The position numbers and the translations under genes are program-made. Below are positions 16,983 through 24,647 of a stretch of 64,000 bases of DNA, piece after piece (position 1 is the first letter of the stretch; each line of letters begins with the position of its first letter). This DNA is from JAIOSM01 sp964565415 (lineage in GTDB: Bacteria; Desulfobacterota; Desulfobacteria; Desulfobacterales; Desulfobacteraceae): NCBI GenBank assembly GCA_964565415.1, contig CAZMEX010000003.1, positions 1 to 64,000 on the forward strand, read 5' to 3'. The notes under the pieces are model-generated. The model was given only the letters and a program-made list of their open reading frames with translations. It did no database searches and was not told the DNA's origin.

Positions 16983-18017
16983 ATGAAGAATGGATGCTAT
17001 ACTGCTCTGATAACACCTTTTGACGATGCAGGAGAGATTGACAATGCAGGGCTTGAAAAACTTATTGATTTCCAGATTCAAAATGGAATAACAGGTATTC
17101 TTGCTGCCGGGACTACCGGAGAAAGCCCGACCTTGAAATGGGAAGAGCATAATCTTGTGGCTGACAAAATTGCAGCCCATACTCAAGGTAAGTGTTTAAG
17201 CATTGCCGGTGCCGGAAGCAATAATACCGCTGAAGCTCTAAATGCTGTTGAACATGCTGCTAATATTGGATTTAAATCAATTTTACTGGTTGACCCATAT
17301 TACAATGGTCCAAGTTCCCTTGAAATCAGAAGAGAGTATTATGAGCCCATTGCAAAAGCTTTTCCACAAATGGATATTATCCCGTATATCATCCCCGGTA
17401 GAACCGGTGCCCAGATGCTGCCGGAAGACCTTGCCATTCTTGCAGATACATACAGCAATGTATCTTCTGTAAAAGAAGCAACAGGAAGCCTGGAAAATAT
17501 GGAGAAAACAAGAAAATTTTGCAGGGAGGGTTTTAAAATTTTTTCCGGGGACGACCCAATGATATGTGAAATAATGACTGCCCCATCCATAAAAGCATCC
17601 GGTGGTATTTCAGTAATGTCAAATATAGCTCCCAGGTCCTTAACACAAATGATCGCTTTACTTGAAAAGGGAGACAGAGACAAAGCTTTAGAGATAGAAA
17701 AGGCTCTTTCACCGCTGTTTAACATTGTCACAATAACAACAGAGGAAGATACTTGCCACGGCAAGGTTCAATGCAGAGCGAGAAATCCTCTTGCGGTAAA
17801 AACCCTCATGAAGATTCTTGGTATGCCTTCAGGGTATTGCAGAAAACCGATGGGAAAAATGACAAAAAAAGGAATTGCTATTGTTGAAAATGCAGCTCAA
17901 CAAATATGGAATAACAATCCTGAAATATTTGAACCCATTGCAGATTTTTTTAATGTTGATATTCAAGAAAGATTGGGTAACCAGAACTTAAGAAAAAATC
18001 TTTACTACAATTACTAA
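16983..18017 (+). CDS. Dihydrodipicolinate synthase (DapA) family aldolase/lyase
   Basis: A 344-residue TIM-barrel enzyme from ATG 16983 behind AGGAGAAAA; the upstream TTG gives 23 unlikely residues. Key family features are AAGTTGESPTL, the DPYYNGP loop with the catalytic Tyr, IIPGRTGAQM with the carboxylate-binding Arg, and SSVKEATGS with the Schiff-base Lys. The common DapA length is about 290; here the last 50 residues (after YCRKPMGKMTKKG) are an extension. DapA condenses pyruvate with aspartate semialdehyde for lysine and diaminopimelate; related enzymes cleave other keto-acids. It has no other lysine gene beside it, so the substrate is uncertain. Confidence 0.88.
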   Translation: MKNGCYTALITPFDDAGEIDNAGLEKLIDFQIQNGITGILAAGTTGESPTLKWEEHNLVADKIAAHTQGKCLSIAGAGSNNTAEALNAVEHAANIGFKSILLVDPYYNGPSSLEIRREYYEPIAKAFPQMDIIPYIIPGRTGAQMLPEDLAILADTYSNVSSVKEATGSLENMEKTRKFCREGFKIFSGDDPMICEIMTAPSIKASGGISVMSNIAPRSLTQMIALLEKGDRDKALEIEKALSPLFNIVTITTEEDTCHGKVQCRARNPLAVKTLMKILGMPSGYCRKPMGKMTKKGIAIVENAAQQIWNNNPEIFEPIADFFNVDIQERLGNQNLRKNLYYNY

Positions 18018-18029
18018 AAATATAAAGAG

Positions 18030-18071
18030 AAGCCGGGGTACACTTAACTTTATGTCCCCGGCTTTTTTTTA
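18030..18071 (+). terminator. Intrinsic terminator after the DapA-family gene
   Basis: AAGCCGGGG (18030-18038) pairs with CCCCGGCTT (18055-18063), followed by a run of T. It begins 12 bases after the stop codon and separates this gene from the convergent cysteine-cluster gene. Confidence 0.9.
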
Positions 18072-18091
18072 TCTTTTTTAGTCTAAATGTT

Positions 18092-18895
18092 CTATTGTTT
18101 TTCCCTGGGGGCAAACTCTCCCTTATCTTCAGAAAACATAGTTGCTTTAAGCCAGTCAAAACCAAACATGAGAAGTTTTATGTCATCTGTTTTTATATCT
18201 TCAATTTTGTCGGAGTCTATCTCATATCGATCAAGGAAAGAGCTGTTAAATACAAACCTTTTAAATTGAGTGAGGTTATAGCAAACCATGAAAAACAATT
18301 CTCTGCTCTTTTTTGTTAATGTCAGTGAGACAGGGATTGTTTTCTTTCTTACTATCAAATTCATCCATTTGTCATCAAGCTCCTCACGGACTTCAACTCC
18401 CTGATCTTCACGCCACTCTCGAACTGTCCACACTTTTGACTCTTCAAATCCAAAGCAATGCTTCTCCTTGACAGTAAAAAAAAATTCATCATTTTTATCA
18501 TTGTCCGGGTCACTTGAATAACTCAAAGCACCTATACCTAAAGGGTAATACCTGCAAGTTGTTGGTCTGTATTTGTAAATTTCACATCCATGTTCATCAT
18601 GTACAAAGGGGCATGATTTCCTGGCATCATCATGGAGTTTTAGTTTTACAACTGGTAATTCTGCCTTTTCCAACATTTTTGGTTCAGTATATAAAGCAAG
18701 AAACTCCTCTGAACTCAATTTCAACGCTTTGCTCATTATCAATATGTCATAGGGGGTAAGCATTATATCAATACCACGGCAGCAATCTGTAAAACATTTA
18801 ATACCTTTATGACATTCAAACTGAAATTTACTGTCATATCCAAGCTGTACTTCTGGTATTTCTGCTCTCTTTCCCCCATCATTATTCTCTGTCAT
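18092..18895 (-). CDS. YkgJ-type cysteine-cluster protein (putative zinc/iron-binding)
   Basis: A 267-residue protein. The N-terminal half has the UPF0153/YkgJ pattern: FECHKGIKCFTDCCRGIDI followed by LTPYDILIMSKAL, then SCPFVHDEHGCEIYKYRPTTCRYYPLG. Its Cys cluster is presumed to hold a metal, by family annotation as an iron/zinc chelating domain. The C-terminal half (about 150-267) is specific to this subgroup and contains many aromatic and charged residues. No membrane helices. It is followed on the same strand upstream by bamD-trxB-trxA, 30 bases away, so it may be read from their transcript. Biological role unknown. Confidence 0.85.
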   Translation of the reverse strand: MTENNDGGKRAEIPEVQLGYDSKFQFECHKGIKCFTDCCRGIDIMLTPYDILIMSKALKLSSEEFLALYTEPKMLEKAELPVVKLKLHDDARKSCPFVHDEHGCEIYKYRPTTCRYYPLGIGALSYSSDPDNDKNDEFFFTVKEKHCFGFEESKVWTVREWREDQGVEVREELDDKWMNLIVRKKTIPVSLTLTKKSRELFFMVCYNLTQFKRFVFNSSFLDRYEIDSDKIEDIKTDDIKLLMFGFDWLKATMFSEDKGEFAPREKQ

Positions 18896-18925
18896 TTATG
18901 CCTCTTAATTTTGTATCTTTATAAT

Positions 18926-19603
18926 TTATTGAGATTTTTTTTCTATTTTTTTCTGTACCTGCCCTATTTTATTCAATGCAATTGTTGCATATTCAGAACT
19001 TGGGAAGTGTTCCACAAGATATTTATATCGATCCAGGGATGCTTTATATTTTTTTGATTTAAAATAGAAATCAGCCACATAAAGTTCATGACCAGCAATG
19101 TTATTTGTACACTCAACCACCATTTTATCAACTTTACTGACATAGGAACTGCCAGGGAATCTCTGTTTTAATCTTTTAAACTGAACAATGGCTTTTGAAG
19201 CAGGTCTGCTGTCTCTGTCAACAGTATCCACCTGCTCATACCAGCAAAGTCCCTGTTTGTATATAATACGTACAATGGCATCATTTTTTGGGTGCAGTTC
19301 TTCAAAATCCTGATAAGCTGATATTGCCTCATCATATTCCTCTAATTCATAATGGGAATCAGCTATTCTCAATTCAGCTAAAATTGCATACCTGCTGAAA
19401 GGATACCAATCTTTAAGTTGTGAGAAAGCTTTTAAAGAATCTTTATAGTCTTTATCTTCAAATGCTAAAGATCCTTCCTCTACAAGTTGTCTTGCACTTT
19501 TATACATTCTGCCTGTATTATCTTCAAATCCAAAAAATGAACATCCCTGCAAAGCAAAAAAGCCATAAACCAGTATAAAAAATAAAAAAATTGTTTTTCT
19601 CAT
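18926..19603 (-). CDS. bamD: Outer membrane assembly lipoprotein BamD
   Basis: A 225-residue lipoprotein: signal peptide with lipobox LQGC (Cys at about 21), then five TPR-like repeats starting at MYKSARQLVEEGSLAFEDKDY. The motif pattern (FSQLKDWYPFSRYA, AISAYQDFEELHPKN, FKRLKQRFPGSSYVSKV, YKYLVEHFPSSEYA) matches BamD/ComL. BamD is the essential lipoprotein of the BAM complex that inserts beta-barrel proteins into the outer membrane and binds the BamA POTRA domains. Three bases separate it from trxB, making a trxA-trxB-bamD operon. Confidence 0.92.
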   Translation of the reverse strand: MRKTIFLFFILVYGFFALQGCSFFGFEDNTGRMYKSARQLVEEGSLAFEDKDYKDSLKAFSQLKDWYPFSRYAILAELRIADSHYELEEYDEAISAYQDFEELHPKNDAIVRIIYKQGLCWYEQVDTVDRDSRPASKAIVQFKRLKQRFPGSSYVSKVDKMVVECTNNIAGHELYVADFYFKSKKYKASLDRYKYLVEHFPSSEYATIALNKIGQVQKKIEKKSQ

Positions 19604-19605
19604 AT

Positions 19606-20523
19606 TTATAGATTCTCTATATAGTGTTCAGCAGTTATTGCAGCAATGGCACCGTCTCCAACCGCAGTTGAGATCTGTCTTAAAGGAGTGACCCTGGCAT
19701 CCCCCACAGCAAAAACTCCTTTTACAGAAGTTGCCATATCAGAATCTGCAATAATAAAGCCTGCTTTGTCAAGCTCAACAATACCCTCAAGAAAAGTTGT
19801 GTTTGGTAAAACTCCTATCCAGACAAAACAACCGTTTGCAGCAAGAGTTTTTGTCTCTTGGGTTTTAACATTCTCAACCGTGACGTTCTCAACACTGAAA
19901 AAGCCATCAATGCTTTTAACAACAGAATCCCACACAAATTCAATCTTGTCATTTGCAAATGCCCGATCTTGAAGAATCTTTGTTGCCCTCAGCTCATCTC
20001 TTCTGTGTACAAGGTATACCTTGTCAGCAAATTTAGTAAGATATATAGCCTCCTGAACAGCAGTATCACCGCCTCCAACTGCCACAACAGTTTTTCCCTT
20101 AAAAAAAGGGGCATCACAGGTTGCACAAAAAGAGACACCTTTGCCAATAAATTTATCTTCTCCAATCCTTAAAGGTCTAGGAGCTGCTCCTGGTGCAAGA
20201 ATCACACTTTTTGCAGTAATTGTCCTGTTGGAAAGTTCAATTGTTTTTATCCCAGAAGAAAAATTCACTGATTTCACTTCAGCAGTTTCAAGAACAGCGC
20301 CAAAATTCAACATATGGTCTTTCATCTTTTCCCCAAGGTCAAACCCACTGATGCCATCGGGAAAACCAGGGTAATTTTCTATCCAGTCTGAAACAATAAC
20401 CTGCCCACCCGGTGCTGTTTTTTCAATAACAAGCACCTTCATCATTGCCCTGCCTGCATATAGCCCTGCTGTGAGCCCACCAGGTCCTGCACCGATTATA
20501 ACAAGATCATAATCTGCTGCCAT
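19606..20523 (-). CDS. trxB: Thioredoxin-disulfide reductase
   Basis: A 305-residue flavoprotein of normal length. FAD motif IIGAGPGGLTAGLYAGRA is at the N terminus, the redox-active CATCDAPFF pair is near residue 135, the NADPH-binding GGGDTAVQEA follows, and the final FAD motif GVFAVGDARVTPLRQISTAVGDG is near the C terminus. It transfers electrons from NADPH to thioredoxin. The linked trxA, 12 bases upstream, is the obvious partner. The HRRDELRA segment that normally contacts NADPH phosphate is present, supporting NADPH specificity. Confidence 0.96.
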   Translation of the reverse strand: MAADYDLVIIGAGPGGLTAGLYAGRAMMKVLVIEKTAPGGQVIVSDWIENYPGFPDGISGFDLGEKMKDHMLNFGAVLETAEVKSVNFSSGIKTIELSNRTITAKSVILAPGAAPRPLRIGEDKFIGKGVSFCATCDAPFFKGKTVVAVGGGDTAVQEAIYLTKFADKVYLVHRRDELRATKILQDRAFANDKIEFVWDSVVKSIDGFFSVENVTVENVKTQETKTLAANGCFVWIGVLPNTTFLEGIVELDKAGFIIADSDMATSVKGVFAVGDARVTPLRQISTAVGDGAIAAITAEHYIENL

Positions 20524-20535
20524 AATAAATCCTCA

Positions 20536-20859
20536 CTATATAACTTTGTTAATGGACTCTTCCAGTTTTTCCTTGGCAACCATCCCGGTTATCTTATCCA
20601 CGATTTCACCATTTTTAAAGAAAATAAGGGTTGGGATAGCCTGTATCCCATACTTACTTGGAACCACCGGATTCTCATCAACATTGACCTTTGCAAAGTT
20701 CATCTTCTCTCCAAACTCTTTTTCAAGGGCTTCAACCGTGGGACCAATAGCTTTACAAGGACCACACCACGGTGCCCAGAAATCAACCATTACAGGGAGT
20801 TTAGCTTTTAAGACTTCATCATCAAAATTATCATCATTTAATTCTATTATTCCAGCCAT
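20536..20859 (-). CDS. trxA: Thioredoxin
   Basis: A 107-residue protein from ATG 20859, with AAAGG eight bases upstream; the frame extends further without support. It has the classical active site FWAPWCGPCK, a cis-Pro in AIPTLIFFKNG, and the start MAGIIELNDDNF. It reduces protein disulfides and feeds reductases in the cytoplasm. First gene of trxA-trxB-bamD. All residues expected of a functional thioredoxin are present. Confidence 0.96.
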   Translation of the reverse strand: MAGIIELNDDNFDDEVLKAKLPVMVDFWAPWCGPCKAIGPTVEALEKEFGEKMNFAKVNVDENPVVPSKYGIQAIPTLIFFKNGEIVDKITGMVAKEKLEESINKVI

Positions 20860-21023
20860 AATTAACCTTTGCCTTTGCTTTATTTTATTGTTTTTTTTCA
20901 AACTTAAATAACCTGTTAAATATATGTATTTACATCTATTTTGTCAAACTATGATTGAAATCAAATTTTATTTATAATATTGTTACCCAAATATGTAAAT
21001 TTGCATTAAAAAAAGGAGTTATC

Positions 21024-21746
21024 ATGGAAAAAAAAATTAAACTTGGTGCATTGATATCTGGTGGAGGCACTAACCTGCAGGCAATATTAGATTCCTGCAT
21101 TGAAAACAAAATCGATGCAACAATGCTCTTTACAGGCTCTGACAATAACAGTGCAAAGGGTCTGAAAAGAGCAGAAAAAGCAGGTATTGCAACCTTTATT
21201 GTTGATTATTCTGCTATAATACAAAATGTTAAAGCAGACCCAGATAGAGTTGAACTGCCCCATGACTTTGATCTTGAAGAGGTAAAATCAAAACAAAAAC
21301 TTTTTTCAAATACCATGGATAAAGAGAAAATTGACCATTTTCTACAATCCCGGGCAATTGCTGAAAAACAACTTCTTGATCACATGCTTGCCTATGACAT
21401 TGATCTTCTTGTTCTTGCAGGTTTCATGAGAACTCTTACGCCATACTTTATCGACAAATTTTGTGCTTTTCAGACTCGGAAAATCATGAACATACACCCG
21501 GCGCTTCTCCCATCATTTCCCGGAACTGACGGATATGGTGACACATTTAAATATGGCTGTAAAGTCGGTGGCTGTACTGTTCACTACATAGATTATGGAG
21601 AAGACACAGGTCCAATAATCGGCCAAAAAGCCTACACTATTGAAGATAATGATACCCTTGAAGATATAAAAAAGAAGGGGCTTGAACTTGAATGGCAGCT
21701 TTTCCCGGAATGTATCCAGAAATTTGCCGAATCTCGAAAAAATTAA
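21024..21746 (+). CDS. purN: Phosphoribosylglycinamide formyltransferase PurN
   Basis: A 240-residue protein from ATG 21024, six bases after AAGGAG. It begins with the substrate loop LISGGGTNLQAILDS, contains VLAGFMRTLTPYFID, and has the catalytic MNIHPALLPSFPG (Asn and His) and the DYGEDTGPIIGQ segment with the catalytic Asp. It transfers a formyl group from 10-formyl-THF to GAR in purine synthesis. It is longer than the roughly 210-residue E. coli enzyme because of an insertion near 85-120 (HDFDLEEVKSKQKLFSNTMD and following). This insertion form is seen in other anaerobes. Not linked to other purine genes. Confidence 0.93.
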   Translation: MEKKIKLGALISGGGTNLQAILDSCIENKIDATMLFTGSDNNSAKGLKRAEKAGIATFIVDYSAIIQNVKADPDRVELPHDFDLEEVKSKQKLFSNTMDKEKIDHFLQSRAIAEKQLLDHMLAYDIDLLVLAGFMRTLTPYFIDKFCAFQTRKIMNIHPALLPSFPGTDGYGDTFKYGCKVGGCTVHYIDYGEDTGPIIGQKAYTIEDNDTLEDIKKKGLELEWQLFPECIQKFAESRKN

Positions 21747-21770
21747 ATAGTATGGAGTGTGCTGAAGTTC

Positions 21771-22099
21771 ATGGATATTGATACAATATTAAACCGACTG
21801 GATTGCAAAACCCCTCTGTTTGCAGATTTTATTCTGAATTGATAGAGAGCACTGACAGCTGGATTTCTCCTATTCTTCTGTCTGAATATATAACTGGTAC
21901 AAAAAGCCAAAAAAAAATTGGGTGAATTTGAAACAAAATTTTTTAAGCAAACTTTAACATCTTCAGGTATCATTCATATAGAAAACACCTTTTGTTTTCA
22001 CCTGTTATACTGGCAATTAATATGCCTTGACTATACAAGAAAAATGATTATTTGTTTTAAAGCCATCCTTAATAAAAACAATGTATTATTAAGGGTTTA
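21771..22099 (+). pseudogene. Frame-disrupted coding remnant between purN and the TelA cluster
   Basis: This 387-base intergenic stretch has no intact gene, but three short readings join into a plausible protein if two single-base shifts are allowed. ATG 21771 gives MDIDTILNRLDCKTPLFADF, then a shift at the T-run near 21827. Next comes SELIESTDSWISPILLSEYI to about 21910. A shift at the A-run near 21910 then leads to GEFETKFFKQTLTSSGIIHI and on to TAA at 22098-22100. Both shifts fall at homopolymers, so either a decayed gene or sequencing indels could explain it. No family recognised. Confidence 0.3.
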
Positions 22100-22133
22100 A
22101 ACGATGTCAGAACAAAAACAATAGGAGAATCAC

Positions 22134-22676
22134 ATGACTGTGATAATAATTGTAATTGTGGCGATAGCAGCCATTGCAGGTGCTTTTTTTATATTTAAAA
22201 ATACCGGGCAGGGTGAGCTGAAAGATCAAACCAAATCAGCATCAGCTGCCTCCTCTGAAGCAAAAAACGTAAATCTGGAAACTGGATTTGAAATTATCAT
22301 GGAAACTCTTTTAAAACTAAACATATTGATCAGGACCGATGCAATGCTTGACTCACAAATATTGAATACCATTGAATCAATCATTGATGATCTTAAGGCA
22401 ACAATCCCCCCCATGATGGAAAAATACCCTGGCGAGACCCTGACCTATGAATTAAAAAAGATAGGTTCAGCCCATCTTTACAATAATGTAAAAGAGTATC
22501 TTGATCTTTCTGCCGAGAGCCGGGAAAATCAGCTTTCAATTTTTCAAAACACCCTTGCAAGCCTTAATGAAGTGTCAAAAAGGGCAAGGGATATTGCAGA
22601 AAAAAATGAAACCCAGGAATTTAAAACCATGGCAACCTTTCTTAAAACAAAATTCCAGACCGATATTGAATCATAA
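22134..22676 (+). CDS. Membrane-anchored protein of unknown function, first gene of the TelA cluster
   Basis: A 180-residue protein behind AGGAG. Residues 1-20 form one hydrophobic helix, followed by an Ala/Ser-rich linker (about 25-45) and a helical domain of about 130 residues predicted to be coiled-coil rich (TLASLNEVSKRARDIAEKNE). I do not recognise a family. The topology suggests one membrane anchor with a soluble domain. It lies 45 bases before the TelA gene and shares its direction, with no terminator between, so it is probably part of that operon. A receptor or adaptor role for TelA is possible but unproven. Confidence 0.78.
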   Translation: MTVIIIVIVAIAAIAGAFFIFKNTGQGELKDQTKSASAASSEAKNVNLETGFEIIMETLLKLNILIRTDAMLDSQILNTIESIIDDLKATIPPMMEKYPGETLTYELKKIGSAHLYNNVKEYLDLSAESRENQLSIFQNTLASLNEVSKRARDIAEKNETQEFKTMATFLKTKFQTDIES

Positions 22677-22721
22677 ATTTTAATATTGCCAATTTTAACT
22701 TAAAATAGTCAGGAGCACAAT

Positions 22722-23972
22722 ATGGATCAAAAAATCACAACAGATCTACAAAACACTGTGGCACAGGCAAAAGCCCCGGTTTTGGCAGAAATTACTGAGG
22801 CTGCAGGTCAAGGTGCATTAACACCAGTACAACCTTTAGAAAACCTTGTTCCTGTAACACCCGGTCATCTGGGTGATCAAGAGCTGCAAGAGCTTGAGGC
22901 TGAGGCTGATGATTTCATCGAAAAAATAAAAAAAGACCCATCAGACTGGCAGCTTGGCAATTTTGTGTTTAACCTGGGTCAGCACATTATGCAGGAGACC
23001 CAGGCACAGGTTACCCTTTATGATAGAAAGATGGGAAATGTATTAAAAAATGTATCCACAGAGGAGAGTTCTTCTGTAGGGAAAAACATCCTTGCAATCA
23101 AGCTTGAGCTTGACAAGGTTAACCCGACAGTGGTTTCAAACACAAATTTTCCTTTTCCCAAAAAAATTATGGGGCTTTTTACTAAAACAATTTCAAGGCT
23201 TCCAAAAGGTGATGAGATATTGACAATCATTGCTGAAAAAAGAGAAACTGTTAATTCTACCATAGACGGGATAAGGGAGCATTTAAGAAACGAAGCAGAC
23301 AAGGTTCTTTTTGATGCTTCCGAGCTTGCAACAATATGTGACTCCTTAAAAGAGATTCAGCCAAAACTCCAGGAAGATATTTATAAAGGTCAGCTTATCT
23401 GGAAAAAACTCAGTGATCATCTTGCCACAATTTCAGAGCCAAGGGAAAAAGAAGCTGTTACAACGTTATTATCTGACCTTGCCATGGCTGTTGTTGACCT
23501 TCAAACCATTGACAACTCAAACCTCCAGACACGATTTGGAGGAGAAATGATGGTTAGAAATTCCCATCTTGTCCAACGACTTGTCCAGCGTACAGATATG
23601 ATTCTTGCAACAGCTGTAAAAAATGCACTTGCAGTAAGGGTTGCAGCAGAGCAGCAGATGGATACACTGAAACATCTTGACATGGTGCAGACTGCTGCTG
23701 CTGAAACAATGAAAGATACTGCTAAAGTTATTGGTGCTGCCGCAGTTAAAGGTGCCCAGATGAGCCAGGGTATGACTGTAAACATTGCAGCCCTTGAAGA
23801 GGCATGCCAGACCTATGAAACAGCATTTGACTCCTACACTCAGATTTGTCAGGAGACAATCAATGTTGCAACCCAGAGTTCCAATGCCTTGGGAATTATG
23901 AATGACAAATTCAGATCAAGAGCAGATGCCCTTACAAATAGACGAGACAGCAAAGAAGCTGGCTCAAAATAG
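22722..23972 (+). CDS. TelA family protein (tellurite/toxic anion resistance)
   Basis: A 416-residue protein behind AGGAG. After a variable N terminus of about 60 residues it is an all-helical protein with TelA-family features: GNFVFNLGQHIMQETQAQV, LAIKLELDKVNPTVVSNTNF, GLFTKTISRLPKGDEILTII, LRNEADKVLFDASELATICD, and the late FGGEMMVRNSHLVQRLVQRTDMILATAVKNALAV block. TelA proteins are linked by genetics and gene context to tellurite, colicin, antimicrobial peptide and other envelope stresses, without a known biochemical activity. Here it is embedded with membrane and polyamine-type genes rather than with TerC or TerD genes. Confidence 0.88.
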   Translation: MDQKITTDLQNTVAQAKAPVLAEITEAAGQGALTPVQPLENLVPVTPGHLGDQELQELEAEADDFIEKIKKDPSDWQLGNFVFNLGQHIMQETQAQVTLYDRKMGNVLKNVSTEESSSVGKNILAIKLELDKVNPTVVSNTNFPFPKKIMGLFTKTISRLPKGDEILTIIAEKRETVNSTIDGIREHLRNEADKVLFDASELATICDSLKEIQPKLQEDIYKGQLIWKKLSDHLATISEPREKEAVTTLLSDLAMAVVDLQTIDNSNLQTRFGGEMMVRNSHLVQRLVQRTDMILATAVKNALAVRVAAEQQMDTLKHLDMVQTAAAETMKDTAKVIGAAAVKGAQMSQGMTVNIAALEEACQTYETAFDSYTQICQETINVATQSSNALGIMNDKFRSRADALTNRRDSKEAGSK

Positions 23973-23990
23973 AGTTTAAAAGGAGAAATT

Positions 23991-24620
23991 ATGTTAGACC
24001 CTGCAACCTTAAAATCATTTGAGGAGAGGTTTGATGCAATACGAAGTTTAAACCCAAAAAACATTGTAAGTGATAAAGAGAAACAAACCCTTACAATAAT
24101 GGATATAAAAGAGAATTCATTTTTTCTGTATGATAATAAAACCTACTTTGTAAAGCTGATATGCCCTTACATGGAGGCATCTGAAGATTTTTCTAAAAAG
24201 CTTGACTATACTGTGACTGAATTAAATTGTCTCTGCCTTGAAACAGGAGACAATATCAATTTTGAATGGGAGTATGATGATGAGCTTGAAGTAAGCTTTA
24301 CAACCAAGAGGCTTACTTTTAAAAGACTGACCGATGAAAAAGGTGAAACTATTGATGAAGATGATCTTGACCAAATAGTGGATGATAATGACCTTATTAT
24401 GCTTGATAAAGAGAAATTTTGGTATGAAGATGATTGGCCTGCCTTGTATATATGTAAAGGTAAAGAAGAGAGTGTTTATATGTATGAGTTTGAAAATGAA
24501 AATCATACTAAATTCATCACAATTGAAGAGTGGGGGACAAACAAAAAAAAGCAGGAGTATCAAATTTTTTCAAGCAGCCCTGCCAACCCTAAAGATATTA
24601 CTATAATAACCAAACACTAA
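23991..24620 (+). CDS. DUF4178-like protein
   Basis: A 209-residue acidic cytoplasmic protein behind AAAGGAG, 18 bases after telA. The late segment, SVYMYEFENENHTKFITIEEWG, then EYQIFSSSPANPKDITII, resembles the end of DUF4178 domains, where an aromatic Y-Y-W pattern is followed by a proline-containing strand. The N-terminal half is strand-rich (FLYDNKTYFVKLICPYM). I assign the family by resemblance and context only: DUF4178 genes are commonly found beside DUF350 and aminopropyltransferase genes, as here. It may also be related to the DUF2491 proteins that occur with YjfL. No catalytic residues are evident. Confidence 0.6.
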   Translation: MLDPATLKSFEERFDAIRSLNPKNIVSDKEKQTLTIMDIKENSFFLYDNKTYFVKLICPYMEASEDFSKKLDYTVTELNCLCLETGDNINFEWEYDDELEVSFTTKRLTFKRLTDEKGETIDEDDLDQIVDDNDLIMLDKEKFWYEDDWPALYICKGKEESVYMYEFENENHTKFITIEEWGTNKKKQEYQIFSSSPANPKDITIITKH

Positions 24621-24647
24621 TTATAGACAATTATAAGGACAACTCCC

